NCBI GenBank assembly: GCA_900470965.1 | Contig: UCCS01000020.1 | Coordinates: 1-64,000 of the forward strand | Direction: 5' to 3' | DNA from: Hyphomicrobiales bacterium | GTDB taxonomy: Bacteria; Pseudomonadota; Alphaproteobacteria; Rhizobiales; Rhizobiaceae | Length of the DNA: 64,000 bases | Shown here: one piece after another, positions 1-8,354 of the stretch | Numbering within the stretch: the stretch's first letter is position 1 | Layout of the letters: each line of letters begins with the position of its first letter | Program-made: the position numbers and the translations under genes | Notes under the pieces: generated by a model | Told to the model about the DNA's origin: nothing | Seen by the model: the letters and a program-made list of their open reading frames with translations, nothing else | Database searches by the model: none

Positions 1-412
1 CCTCGATATGGCGGATGATATCATCGGTGGTGCCGCTTTCGATATGCAGGCGGATATCGGGATATTTGCGGGCAATGCGCGACAGGAAGGATGGCAGCAC
101 GCCGATGGTGGCGGGATAGACGGTGCCGATCGCAATCCTCCTCGCCGCCTTGCCGGCCACCGACCGGGCGATCTCTCTCGACAGGTCGACTTCGCTGAGG
201 ATCCTGACGGAGCGCTCGTAAAAGGCTGCCCCTGCCCTTGTCAGCTCCACCCGCCGTGTCGTGCGGATGAACAGCTGCACGCCGAGTTCCTTCTCCAGTG
301 CCATCACCTGGTTCGACAAAGCTGGCTGGGCGATATGCACCTTGGCTGCCGCCCTGCCGAAATGCAGTTCCTCGGCCACTGCAACGAAGTAGGATAGCTG
401 GCGTAATTCCAT
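1..412 (-). CDS. LysR-family transcriptional regulator, partial (C-terminus outside window)
   Basis: Reading the minus strand from the ATG at 410-412 gives MELRQLSYFVAVAEELHFGR, followed by AAAKVHIAQPALSNQV, the classic LysR N-terminal winged helix-turn-helix (residues about 1-60), then a linker helix and the start of the substrate-binding domain (IAIGTVYPATIGVLPSFL, about residue 93 on). About 137 codons are visible; a full LysR protein is about 300, so more than half lies beyond base 1. The effector and target genes cannot be told. It is divergent from the small XRE regulator at 544, with which it shares a 130-bp intergenic region. Confidence 0.9.
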   Translation of the reverse strand, partial: MELRQLSYFVAVAEELHFGRAAAKVHIAQPALSNQVMALEKELGVQLFIRTTRRVELTRAGAAFYERSVRILSEVDLSREIARSVAGKAARRIAIGTVYPATIGVLPSFLSRIARKYPDIRLHIESGTTDDIIRHIE

Positions 413-474
413 GTGCTGCCTAATGTCCTTTTTCCGGGATCTTCCAGACAGAAATCTTCCGCATCGGGTAACTC

Positions 475-503
475 CATATCGTAGTTATAGCACTACATAT
501 CGT
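475..503. promoter_or_regulatory. Candidate operator between LysR and XRE genes
   Basis: CATATCGT occurs at 475-482 and again at 496-503, exactly 21 bp (two helical turns) apart. Between them lies an inverted repeat, GTAGT (481-485) and ACTAC (492-496). The site is 40 bp upstream of the XRE gene, where an autoregulating repressor would bind. It is seen only as a pattern; binding is inferred. Confidence 0.4.
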
Positions 504-543
504 TCATGGCTAGACTCGTGTCATTGGGGAACAAGATGTTCCT

Positions 544-879
544 ATGGAAACACTCGCGAGACGATTGCAGGAACGAGCCCAGCAACTGGGCATTTCGAAC
601 GCTGAGGCGGCGCGGCGAATTGGGCTCGATGAACGCCGGTACGCGCACTACGCTTCAGGTCGCAGGGAACCAGATTTGGCGACCCTTGTGAGGATCGCGA
701 ACACCTTGGAGACCTCACCAAACTGGCTGCTGGGTGTGACACTTAAGACTGCAAAAGATCCACAGTTCGCGGCGCTGCTTGAGCGTTTTTCCAATGTGGC
801 TAATGGAATGACCAAACAGGAACTAGAGATGTTTGTGATTCAGGCTGAAGCTGTCGTTGCAGCCAAGAAGCGCGATTAG
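544..879 (+). CDS. XRE-family helix-turn-helix regulator, 111 aa
   Basis: Small DNA-binding protein. Residues about 5-62 form a Cro/C1-type HTH: LARRLQERAQQLGISNAEAA and RRIGLDERRYAHYASGRREP, then DLATLVRIANTLETSPNWLLG, the usual five-helix layout. The C-terminal 45 residues (LLERFSNVANGMTKQELEMF) are a helical tail that could mediate dimerisation. There is no peptidase or ligand domain, so it is the short repressor form seen in phage-like and chromosomal regulators. It stands alone with no phage genes nearby. The upstream 21-bp-spaced repeats suggest autoregulation (inference). Confidence 0.8.
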   Translation: METLARRLQERAQQLGISNAEAARRIGLDERRYAHYASGRREPDLATLVRIANTLETSPNWLLGVTLKTAKDPQFAALLERFSNVANGMTKQELEMFVIQAEAVVAAKKRD

Positions 880-1117
880 CCTCTCCATGTCGCTTCCGCT
901 GTGACTAATCTTGCCTGAATGCGTTTCGGGGAGCTGGTCTCGGTTTTAGGGATGCCCGCCAGGCTTGTCGGTCGCATGTCTAGACAGGCGACATGAGAAT
1001 TATCGTTTTCCACGATTGCACAGCTGACCAATTGTCGACAGATCGCGCTCGGCGGTTGTTTATGACGGTTCCATGACAGAATATGTGCCCCGCTGATTTG
1101 CAAGGGGAACATGGAAT

Positions 1118-1411
1118 ATGAAAGAGAAAAAGCGGGTCTACGAGGCTCTCGTGGACGGCGCAATGGATGGACTTGTGGGCGATGCCCTTTATGAATTTGT
1201 CCGCAATCGCTGTCCGAAAGCCTCCAGCAAGAAGATCGTTCGTGCCTCGCTGCTGGCGCTCAGCGATCCTCATCTAAAGGACCGCAATATCCTCGATGTC
1301 ATCTATGCGCTGGCGATCAAGCACCGACTGGATGACACCAGCATCGATGACGAGCATGATGAAGAGGCCGAGGAACAGAAGAAACCCTCCGAAACGGTCA
1401 TCAAGGAATAA
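1118..1411 (+). CDS. Conserved small protein of unknown function, 97 aa
   Basis: The start is supported by AGGGGAA 9 bases upstream of the ATG. The protein begins with a basic helix (MKEKKRVYEALVDGAMDGLV), has a central helical body (residues about 20-70, including KIVRASLLALSDPHLKDRNI) and ends in a strongly acidic tail with EHDEEAEEQKK. No signal peptide, membrane segment or catalytic motif is seen. I do not recognise the family; the regular codon use and good ribosome site argue that it is real. It converges on hmrR with about 60 bp between the stops. Confidence 0.65.
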   Translation: MKEKKRVYEALVDGAMDGLVGDALYEFVRNRCPKASSKKIVRASLLALSDPHLKDRNILDVIYALAIKHRLDDTSIDDEHDEEAEEQKKPSETVIKE

Positions 1412-1471
1412 CCTCCGCTTTTCCTGATATGGCGAGGACGAGAAAAGCCCTGGATCTGGGCACCGGCCTCG

Positions 1472-1864
1472 TTAGGCGGCGCTATCCGAGAGCTCTTCGA
1501 GGATCGGGCAGTCGGGACGGTCATTGCCGTGGCAGGCATGAACGAGATGCTCGAGCGTGTGTCGCAACTCCGTCAGCTCGCGGATTTTCCGATCGATTTC
1601 CGAAAGCTTCGCCTCGGCGATCCCCTTGACGTCGGCGCTTGCCCGGCTCTTGTCCTCGTAGAGCGCCAGCAACTGACGGCACTCCTCGACTGAAAAGCCG
1701 AGGCCGCGCGAACGCTGCAGAAAGCGCAGCTTGTGTACGTCCGAGGCCGCATAGTCGCGGTAGCCGTTTCCGCCCCGGTCAGGACGGATCAGGCCGATAT
1801 CCTCATAATAGCGGATAGTCTTTGAAGGCAGGCCGGACCGTTCCGAGGCTTCGCCGATATTCAT
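1472..1864 (-). CDS. hmrR: Cu(I)-responsive MerR-family regulator
   Basis: A 130-residue MerR protein: N-terminal winged helix (MNIGEASERSGLPSKTIRYY, residues 1-20), a dimerisation helix (about 75-110) and the metal loop CHGNDRPDC with cysteines at 111 and 119. Two cysteines with this spacing, and no residues for a third ligand, are the CueR/HmrR signature for Cu(I)/Ag(I)/Au(I). The gene starts 12 bp after the copper ATPase stop and is surely cotranscribed with it, as in other rhizobia. It should activate the promoter at 4462-4492 when copper is present, so the operon is autoregulated. Confidence 0.93.
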   Translation of the reverse strand: MNIGEASERSGLPSKTIRYYEDIGLIRPDRGGNGYRDYAASDVHKLRFLQRSRGLGFSVEECRQLLALYEDKSRASADVKGIAEAKLSEIDRKIRELTELRHTLEHLVHACHGNDRPDCPILEELSDSAA

Positions 1865-1876
1865 CGCTTGATTCCT

Positions 1877-4423
1877 TTACAGCTTTTCGACCCTCAGCCT
1901 CAGTGCATTGCCAATGACGGAGACAGAGGAGAGGCTCATGGCGGCCGCTGCAATCATCGGCGAGAGCAGCAGGCCGAATATCGGGTAGAGCACACCGGCT
2001 GCCACCGGAATGCCGAGCGCATTGTAGCCGAAGGCGAAGCCGAGGTTCTGGCGGATGTTGCGCATCGTCGCCTCAGCCAGCCGTCTTGCGCGGACGATCC
2101 CGTTGAGATCGCCCTTCACCAAGGTAATGCCTGCGCTTTCCATCGCAACATCTGCACCCGTGCCCATGGCGATGCCGACATCGGCGGCTGCCAGCGCCGG
2201 TGCATCATTGACCCCATCACCAGCCATGGCAATGACGGCGCCCTTTGCCCTCAGTTCATCGACGAGCGCCTTCTTGTCCTCGGGCAGAACGTCGGCGCGA
2301 ACCTCGTCGATCCCGAGGCTTTTCGCCACGGCACGGGCCGTGCGTTCGTTGTCGCCCGTCGCCATGATGATCTTCAGGCCGCTGTCGTGCAGCGCCTTAA
2401 TGGCAGCCGCCGTCGTTGGTTTGATGCGGTCGGCGACTGCGACGAGGCCGGCCAAAGTACCGTCGATGACGACGAACATGACGGTCTTGCCTTCGCCGCG
2501 GAGCACCTCGGTCTGGTCCAGGAGCGCTGCCCGATCGTTGCCGAGATCGGCGAGTAGAGCGGCATTGCCGAGGGCGACGGACGCGCTGCCGACCGTGCCC
2601 TTTACGCCCTTACCGGTCTGTGCCGCGAAACCTGTGACCTCGTGAAAGGTGAGGCCGCGTTCTTCGGCCCCTGAGACGATGGCTTCTGCAAGCGGATGTT
2701 CAGAGCCACGTTCGAGGCTCGCGGCAAGCGCCAGCAGATGTTTTTCATCAATGCTGCCCAAAGCCACAACGTCCGTCAGCTTGGGCTTACCTTCGGTCAG
2801 CGTGCCGGTCTTGTCGACGATCAATGTATCGACCTTGGAAAAACGCTCCAGCGCTTCCGCATCCTTGATCAGGACGCCTTCCTGCGCACCGCGTCCGGTG
2901 GCGATCATGATCGACATCGGCGTTGCGAGGCCGAGTGCGCATGGGCAGGCGATGATCAGGACGGCGACGGCGGCGAGCAGCCCATTGGCCAGCCGCGGCT
3001 CCGGCCCGACAAAGGACCAGACGAGGAAGGCTGCGATGGCAGCGGCAACGACGGCCGGAACGAAGATCGCCGAAACACGGTCGACGGCGCCCTGAATCGG
3101 CGCACGCGAACGCTGCGCCTTGGCCACCATATCGACGATACGTGAGAGAGTGGTATCGGCACCGACCTTTTCGGCGGTCATGATCAATGCGCCGTTCTTG
3201 TTCATCGTGCCGCCGGTCAGTGTGTCGCCCTTGGCTTTTTCAACCGGAAGCGGTTCACCCGTGATCATCGATTCATCCACGGTCGACTGCCCTTCGGTGA
3301 CGGAGCCATCGACCGGTACACGTTCGCCGGGGCGCACGCGCAGCCGGTCGCCGGTCTGGATCTCATCGACAGGCACGTCGCGCTCACTTCCGTCGGCATC
3401 GATGCGGCGCGCAGTCTTTGGCGCAAGATCGAGCAGGGCGCGAATTGCAGAGCCGGTACGCTCGCGGGCCTTCAATTCCAGCACCTGCCCGACGAAGACG
3501 AGCGCCACGATGACGGCAGCCGCCTCGAAATAGACGGGGACAGAGCCGCTATGACCGCGGAAACTGTGCGGGAAGAGGTCCGGCGCCAAGGTCGCGACGA
3601 CGCTGTAGAGATAGGCCGTGCCGACGCCGAGGCCGATCAGCGTCCACATGTTGGGGCTGCGGTTGACGACCGATGCCCATGCCCTACGAAAGAAGGGAAG
3701 GGCCGCCCAGAGGACGACGGGTGTCGCCAGCAACAGTTCGACATAGCTCGCCAGCGGCTCGCCGAGCGCTTCGCGCGGCCAGGACAGGCCAAGCATCGGG
3801 CCCATAGTAAGGATCAGGAGCGGAATTGAAAGAACAGCGCTGACCCACAGGCGCCGGATAAAATCCACGAGTTCCGGGTTCGGGCCTTCGTCTTCAGGCG
3901 GAATGCCCATCGGTTCCAGCGCCATGCCGCATTTCGGGCAGTCGCCGGGGCGGTCGCTGACGACTTCGGGATGCATCGGGCAGGTATAGAGCGTGCCCTT
4001 CGGCATGACGGCCGCCGTTGGCTTTTTGCCATGGCGATAGGATTCGGGATCGGCCTCGAACTTGGCCTTGCAGCCCGCGGAGCAGAAATAGAATTTTTCG
4101 CCCTCGTGCTTCAGGAAGTGTTTCGCGTTCGAGCGGTTGACGGTCATGCCGCAGACCGGGTCCTTGGCGGTCAGATAATCCCGCGGCGCCGCCTCGAACT
4201 TCTTGCGGCAGCCGTCGCTGCAGAAGTGATAGGTGTGACCTTCATAATCGAGGGAGGGTTTTCCAGCGTTCGGATCGACCGTCATGCCGCAGACGGCATC
4301 GCGCACCACCACTTCAGCCTTTTCGTCGTGGCCGCAACCACATTGCGCACCGTCGGCATGGTGATGGTCGTGGCCATGCCCATGATGATCGTGGTCGTGG
4401 TGATGATCGTGCTTGTTATCCAT
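1877..4423 (-). CDS. actP: Copper-exporting P1B-type ATPase with YHS-domain N-terminus
   Basis: This 848-residue inner-membrane pump exports Cu(I) at the cost of ATP. The N-terminus is a His-rich tail (about residues 5-33), two YHS domains (DAVCGMTVD about 42 to 84; DPVCGMTV about 89 to 130, each with FCSxGC) and a heavy-metal-binding domain ([10 protein letters not shown] ... [10 protein letters not shown], about 146-172). The core has the CPC ion motif (about 492-494), the phosphorylated Asp in DKTGTLTEG (about 536), an HP motif (SEHPLAEA) and [10 protein letters not shown] (about 733). The usual CopA GMxCxxC domain is absent and replaced by YHS modules. It is first in the operon with hmrR. 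Confidence 0.95.
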   Translation of the reverse strand: MDNKHDHHHDHDHHGHGHDHHHADGAQCGCGHDEKAEVVVRDAVCGMTVDPNAGKPSLDYEGHTYHFCSDGCRKKFEAAPRDYLTAKDPVCGMTVNRSNAKHFLKHEGEKFYFCSAGCKAKFEADPESYRHGKKPTAAVMPKGTLYTCPMHPEVVSDRPGDCPKCGMALEPMGIPPEDEGPNPELVDFIRRLWVSAVLSIPLLILTMGPMLGLSWPREALGEPLASYVELLLATPVVLWAALPFFRRAWASVVNRSPNMWTLIGLGVGTAYLYSVVATLAPDLFPHSFRGHSGSVPVYFEAAAVIVALVFVGQVLELKARERTGSAIRALLDLAPKTARRIDADGSERDVPVDEIQTGDRLRVRPGERVPVDGSVTEGQSTVDESMITGEPLPVEKAKGDTLTGGTMNKNGALIMTAEKVGADTTLSRIVDMVAKAQRSRAPIQGAVDRVSAIFVPAVVAAAIAAFLVWSFVGPEPRLANGLLAAVAVLIIACPCALGLATPMSIMIATGRGAQEGVLIKDAEALERFSKVDTLIVDKTGTLTEGKPKLTDVVALGSIDEKHLLALAASLERGSEHPLAEAIVSGAEERGLTFHEVTGFAAQTGKGVKGTVGSASVALGNAALLADLGNDRAALLDQTEVLRGEGKTVMFVVIDGTLAGLVAVADRIKPTTAAAIKALHDSGLKIIMATGDNERTARAVAKSLGIDEVRADVLPEDKKALVDELRAKGAVIAMAGDGVNDAPALAAADVGIAMGTGADVAMESAGITLVKGDLNGIVRARRLAEATMRNIRQNLGFAFGYNALGIPVAAGVLYPIFGLLLSPMIAAAAMSLSSVSVIGNALRLRVEKL

Positions 4424-4461
4424 AAACTGCGCCTTTCATGCCTTTCTGGCATCCGGACAGC

Positions 4462-4492
4462 TTTATGAACCTTCCAGCAACTGGAAGGTCAA
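4462..4492 (-). promoter_or_regulatory. MerR/CueR-type copper promoter of actP-hmrR
   Basis: A perfect inverted repeat, ACCTTCCAG and CTGGAAGGT around CAA, lies at 4469-4489. On the minus strand it sits between a -35-like TTGACC (4492-4487) and a -10-like CATAAA (4467-4462). The gap between these hexamers is 19 bp, the overlong spacer that MerR activators correct by untwisting DNA. ACCTTCC-N7-GGAAGGT matches the known CueR/HmrR operator. The -10 ends about 40 bp before the actP start codon. Confidence 0.92.
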
Positions 4493-4531
4493 CGTCTTTT
4501 TTCGTCCGTGCAGATTTTTTCGCGATTGCCG

Positions 4532-7171
4532 TCAGGCCGGCACGATCAGAGCCGCCGGCTGGTCTCCAAGTAGCGTGGCAAGCGAGATCTTGCTTCCCGG
4601 CTCCAGCATCTTGCCGGTCAAGAGATCGGCCTTGAGGCCGTGCATGGGCGAGGGCACTGATATTGCCGTATCCTCCCAGAATTCCGGTCCGGCAAAGAGC
4701 ACGCCGGGATCGAGCCAGCCGAACATCAGTCGCGGCACGACTGTGATGGCGAAGTTCTCCTGATGCAGACGGGCAAAGGCGACGACATGGTCACTCCTGG
4801 TCCCGTTGACGGCAACCGGCAGGTAATCGCCTTCCGCAAAAAGCCGGGCGCGCTCCATCCGGAGCCCCAGGCCGATCTGGATGATGCGCTGTTTCAATGC
4901 CGCGGCCTGCAGCCGCGCGAGCGCACCGCCTTCGGCAAGCCAGCCGCTCAATGTCTCGAAATCCGGTAGGCGCCTGTTATCGGGATCGACGAAACTGAAA
5001 TCGAAACCCTCTGCCCCCTGGTAGATGTCGGGAATGCCCGGTGCCGTCAGTTTGATCAGCGTCTGCGACAGGCTGTTGACGTAGCCGGCTTCGATGAAGG
5101 GCTGCAGGACTCGAGCGAAATCCTCGGTGAATGCGTCATCGTCGATTGAGAGGAGCGCGGCCGTATAGGTTCGCACCGCCCCTTCATAGTCACTGTTCGG
5201 CGCCGTCCAAGTCGTGCGCAGCTTGGCTTCGCGAATGGCCTTTTCCGCAAAAGCGGTGAAGCGGTCGCGTAGCGCATCGGCATGATGGCGGTCGAAATCC
5301 TCGGGCCAGGCGCCGGCAAGCGCCTGGTAGAGCATCCATTCCAGATTGGGCTCAGGTGCTGCGCCATCCGGCAGTTCCGTGCGGTGGCTTTCATTCAGTC
5401 TTCGCCAGTGTTCGACGGCGTCGGCAAAGACGCCGGCGCCTTCGCTCACGGCATAAAGCCGGGCGCGCGCATCCTCGCCGCGCTTCGTGTCATGCGTCGA
5501 TGTTGCCGAAAGACCTGAGGGCTGGGAGCGTGTGCGCGCTTGCATGAATTGGTGAAACGCTTCGACGCCACCTGGCACATGATCCGGCTCGCCGCCGACC
5601 TCGTTTACCGCCAGCAGCCGGTTGTAGCGATAGAAGAGCGTATCCTCCATTGCCTTTGCCATGACGGGGCCGGAGAGTTGCTGGAAACGGAGGCGGAATT
5701 CGCGAGCCGCCTCGTTGTCGATCGTGCCTTCGAGTATGGCCGCGATGCTCTGCAGGGGCTGCGCATAGTCCAGATGTCCGGCGGCCGCCATCTCGGCTTT
5801 CTTCAGGAGAGCCGCATCCCGCGTATCGAGCGGGCCATTGGCCCCATAGGTGCGGTAGACGGAAAAGGCGATCAGAAGCTCTGAGATCGCCCCAGTAATT
5901 TCCTCCTTCGACAGTTCGGGAAAGAGGCCGGCTGCAATGCGTGCAAGGCGGGCCGCCTCGCCGGCGAAATTCCGTTCGACCATCAGCCGCTTGGCCGTCC
6001 GCCGCCCGGCTTCAAAATCGCCATTGCCATCCGCCAGTCGGCGATAGGCTTCATCGAGCTTCTGTAAACCATCGCCCTCCACGAAAAGCCCGCTCAAGGC
6101 TGTGATGAACTCGTAGCCCGTCGTTCCCTGCACCGGCCAGTCGGCGGGCAATTCCTCACCTGCGCCGAGGATCTTTTCGACGACGATATAGGTGTCCGCG
6201 CCGACCGCTTCCCGCAGGCGGTCGAGATAGGCTCTCGGTTCCGCCAGCCCGTCAATATGGTCGATGCGCAGGCCCTGCACCTGGCCCTGACGCACGAGAT
6301 CGAGAACCAGGCGGTGGCTCTCTTCGAAGACCCTGATATCCTCGACCCGCAGGCCGACCAGCCCCGTCACCTCGAAAAACCGCCGATAGCTCAGATGCTC
6401 CGAGGCCTCCTGCCAGCGCTGAAGCTGCCAGTGCTGTCTCCCGTGCAGCCGTGTCATAAAGGCATTGTCTTTCGAAAGCGCTGCAAGCTTTCCACTCAGG
6501 CTTTTGAGATCGCCGGCCTCGAAGATCATATCGCGCAGGCCACGATGCAGGTCACCGCCGTCGACAGAGGCCGTCAGTTCCGCCATCCCGGCGAGAACCG
6601 GATCATCCAGTTCCGCCGAGAGCAGAGGGTAGCTTTCCATGCTCAGCGGAAAGAGGTTGTCAAAATAGCTGATCGCCAAATTGCCATGCGCCTCGTCGAT
6701 GGTGATCGTCAGTTCGCCGGCAGCAACGCTTTCATCGAAGCTCTTGCCGAGCTGGGGCAGGGTCAGCCGCTCGCGCCAGTCTATGTCGAAATAGTCTGCA
6801 AACGGGCTATGCCTGCCGAATTCCAGGACGCTCCGCCACCAGGCATTCTCCAGTGAAGCGGCCATATGGTTCGGCACGATGTCCAGGATCAGGCCCATGC
6901 CTGCTTCTGACAGCGTCGCCGTCAGGCGATCGAATCCCGCCCTTCCTCCAAGTGCTGGATCGATCTCGCTGGCGTCGGTCACGTCGTAACCATGCGTCGA
7001 TCCCCTGGTAGCCGTGAGGACCGGCGAGGCGTAGAGGTGGCTGAGGCCGAGCGACTTCAGATAGGGTACGAGCCCGCATGCGTGATCGAATGTCATGCCG
7101 TTGCGGAACTGGACCCGGTAGGTCGCGGAGGGGAGTGTCATGGGGTCATTTTTGCCGTTTGGAGGAGACAT
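4532..7171 (-). CDS. treY: Maltooligosyl trehalose synthase (TreY)
   Basis: This 879-residue GH13 enzyme turns the reducing end of maltooligosaccharides into a trehalose linkage, the first step of the TreY-TreZ route. Seen motifs: TYRVQFRNGMTFDHA near the N-terminus, THGYDVTDAS, LDIVPNHMA, GLRIDHIDGL with the nucleophile Asp at about 304, VVEKILGAGEELP with the acid/base Glu at about 332, SATSTHDTKRGEDAR, and PDIYQGAE near residue 720. The length is a little above most TreY proteins. An internal ATG (MTLPSATYRV, residue 11) is an alternative start. The usual partners treZ and glgX are not next to it. Confidence 0.93.
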   Translation of the reverse strand: MSPPNGKNDPMTLPSATYRVQFRNGMTFDHACGLVPYLKSLGLSHLYASPVLTATRGSTHGYDVTDASEIDPALGGRAGFDRLTATLSEAGMGLILDIVPNHMAASLENAWWRSVLEFGRHSPFADYFDIDWRERLTLPQLGKSFDESVAAGELTITIDEAHGNLAISYFDNLFPLSMESYPLLSAELDDPVLAGMAELTASVDGGDLHRGLRDMIFEAGDLKSLSGKLAALSKDNAFMTRLHGRQHWQLQRWQEASEHLSYRRFFEVTGLVGLRVEDIRVFEESHRLVLDLVRQGQVQGLRIDHIDGLAEPRAYLDRLREAVGADTYIVVEKILGAGEELPADWPVQGTTGYEFITALSGLFVEGDGLQKLDEAYRRLADGNGDFEAGRRTAKRLMVERNFAGEAARLARIAAGLFPELSKEEITGAISELLIAFSVYRTYGANGPLDTRDAALLKKAEMAAAGHLDYAQPLQSIAAILEGTIDNEAAREFRLRFQQLSGPVMAKAMEDTLFYRYNRLLAVNEVGGEPDHVPGGVEAFHQFMQARTRSQPSGLSATSTHDTKRGEDARARLYAVSEGAGVFADAVEHWRRLNESHRTELPDGAAPEPNLEWMLYQALAGAWPEDFDRHHADALRDRFTAFAEKAIREAKLRTTWTAPNSDYEGAVRTYTAALLSIDDDAFTEDFARVLQPFIEAGYVNSLSQTLIKLTAPGIPDIYQGAEGFDFSFVDPDNRRLPDFETLSGWLAEGGALARLQAAALKQRIIQIGLGLRMERARLFAEGDYLPVAVNGTRSDHVVAFARLHQENFAITVVPRLMFGWLDPGVLFAGPEFWEDTAISVPSPMHGLKADLLTGKMLEPGSKISLATLLGDQPAALIVPA

Positions 7172-7342
7172 CTTCCAACGGTTGTGAAGCGCTTTTGTTC
7201 CCGTCCCTTAAGGGTGGGTTCGTGATGGTAGTGAATTCGAAATCATGGGGAATGGGCGTCTGAATCGTATCCGCACCGTGACCGTTCCAATCTCCAGCGC
7301 GCACTTCTGGACCGCTTACTCACCATAAAATCTTGCCCCGAC

Positions 7343-7379
7343 GTTCAACGCTATATATACTCTGTTCAACACAGGGAGA
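7343..7379 (+). promoter_or_regulatory. Direct repeats and ribosome site before the toxin-antitoxin pair
   Basis: GTTCAAC occurs at 7343-7349 and 7364-7370, a 21-bp period, enclosing the AT run CTATATATAC that could hold a -10 element. AGGGAGA at 7373-7379 is the ribosome site for the antitoxin. This layout fits an autoregulatory operator overlapping the promoter (inference). Confidence 0.45.
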
Positions 7380-7384
7380 ATTGC

Positions 7385-7681
7385 ATGGCTGCCCGATCAC
7401 ATTCTGCCGCGGAAACTGAAGCAAAGGTCGCATTGAATCGCAACAAACTTGTGCTCGAGCAAGCGAAGGCCATTGGTCTTCTTGGCGCGGCGAAGAATAC
7501 GAGACTGTCCGGGCGCGTCCCCTCAGAGTTGATCGAGGCGGCCAAGAAGCGTGCCCATGTTACCTCCGACACCGAGTTGCTGGAATTGGCGCTTTCCCGC
7601 CTTGCTCTTGAAGATGACTTTGGCGTGCGTCTGGTGGACCGAAAAGGCATCATCCCGGCGGATATCGATCTTGAGATTTGA
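7385..7681 (+). CDS. Probable type II antitoxin, 98 aa
   Basis: A small protein directly upstream of, and overlapping, a PIN-domain toxin. The N-terminal half is helical and charged; residues about 40-80 (TRLSGRVPSELIEAAKKRAH and TSDTELLELALSRLAL) look like a ribbon-helix-helix DNA-binding unit, a common antitoxin fold. The C-terminal tail is acidic (PADIDLEI) and may wrap the toxin. Antitoxin status is inferred from position and fold rather than from a recognised family. The upstream repeats would let the complex repress its own promoter. Confidence 0.65.
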   Translation: MAARSHSAAETEAKVALNRNKLVLEQAKAIGLLGAAKNTRLSGRVPSELIEAAKKRAHVTSDTELLELALSRLALEDDFGVRLVDRKGIIPADIDLEI

Positions 7682-8246
7682 TCTTTCCGAAAGCCTTCGC
7701 GCGTTAAAACCCGAAAAGCACAGGGGAACGCTCGAACGCAGACCCGACGAAACTCTCCCATGGGCTGCTGACGAACCGCCAATCGGCGGGCCTCTGTTCT
7801 TGGACACCAGCGTTTATCTGGACGTGCTTCAGGGCCGCTCACCGACGGAGGTCGATACGCTGCTGACCTATCGCCTCTGCCACCATTCCGCAGTGTGCCT
7901 TTCTGAGCTGACCCATGCCTTCGGTCGGCTGAACCCAAAACATCCCTCTACAAAAGCGGCTCTGGCAGCGATCGCTGCGACGGTCGAAGACATTCCGGTC
8001 CACCGGCTTCATGCCCCGGATGCGCCCATCTGGGGACAGGCAGGCATGTTGGCCGGGCTCCTCTTTCGCCTGAGCAATCTGCCCAAAGGCGAGGGACATG
8101 AGCGCCGCTTCGTCAATGACGCCCTCATTTTCCTGCAGGCGCGGCAGCTGGGCGCGAGCGTATTGACCGGCAACGTGCGGGATTTCGACTTCCTGTCGCA
8201 GCTTGTACCGAGTGCTCGCGTCATCCTCTATCGAGTGCCTCTGTAG
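7671..8246 (+). CDS. PIN-domain ribonuclease toxin (VapC-like), 191 aa
   Basis: The PIN core is clear: LFLDTSVYLDVLQGR with the first catalytic Asp, a mid-domain acidic residue in AVCLSELTHAFGRLN, and ND plus TGNVRDFDFL, the usual C-terminal acidic pair. The protein should cleave RNA using Mg2+. No ATG or GTG start fits; the TTG at 7671, 11 bp inside the antitoxin gene, is the best choice and gives translational coupling. About 40 residues precede the PIN fold, longer than a typical VapC of about 135 aa. Together with the gene before it this is a type II toxin-antitoxin module. Confidence 0.75.
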   Translation: MRFDLSESLRALKPEKHRGTLERRPDETLPWAADEPPIGGPLFLDTSVYLDVLQGRSPTEVDTLLTYRLCHHSAVCLSELTHAFGRLNPKHPSTKAALAAIAATVEDIPVHRLHAPDAPIWGQAGMLAGLLFRLSNLPKGEGHERRFVNDALIFLQARQLGASVLTGNVRDFDFLSQLVPSARVILYRVPL

Positions 8247-8354
8247 CCGCGCTTATCAGGAACGCTGGGCTTCTACTGATGGGCCATCGTCCGGGAGCCA
8301 AGGTAAAGTTTCGTGCTCTGCCAACAGAACGCTTCAATCTGGCCAGGTAAGGCT

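Noticed and set aside
8..397. Plus-strand open frame at the left end
   Set aside because: It is antisense to the clear LysR reading frame on the minus strand.
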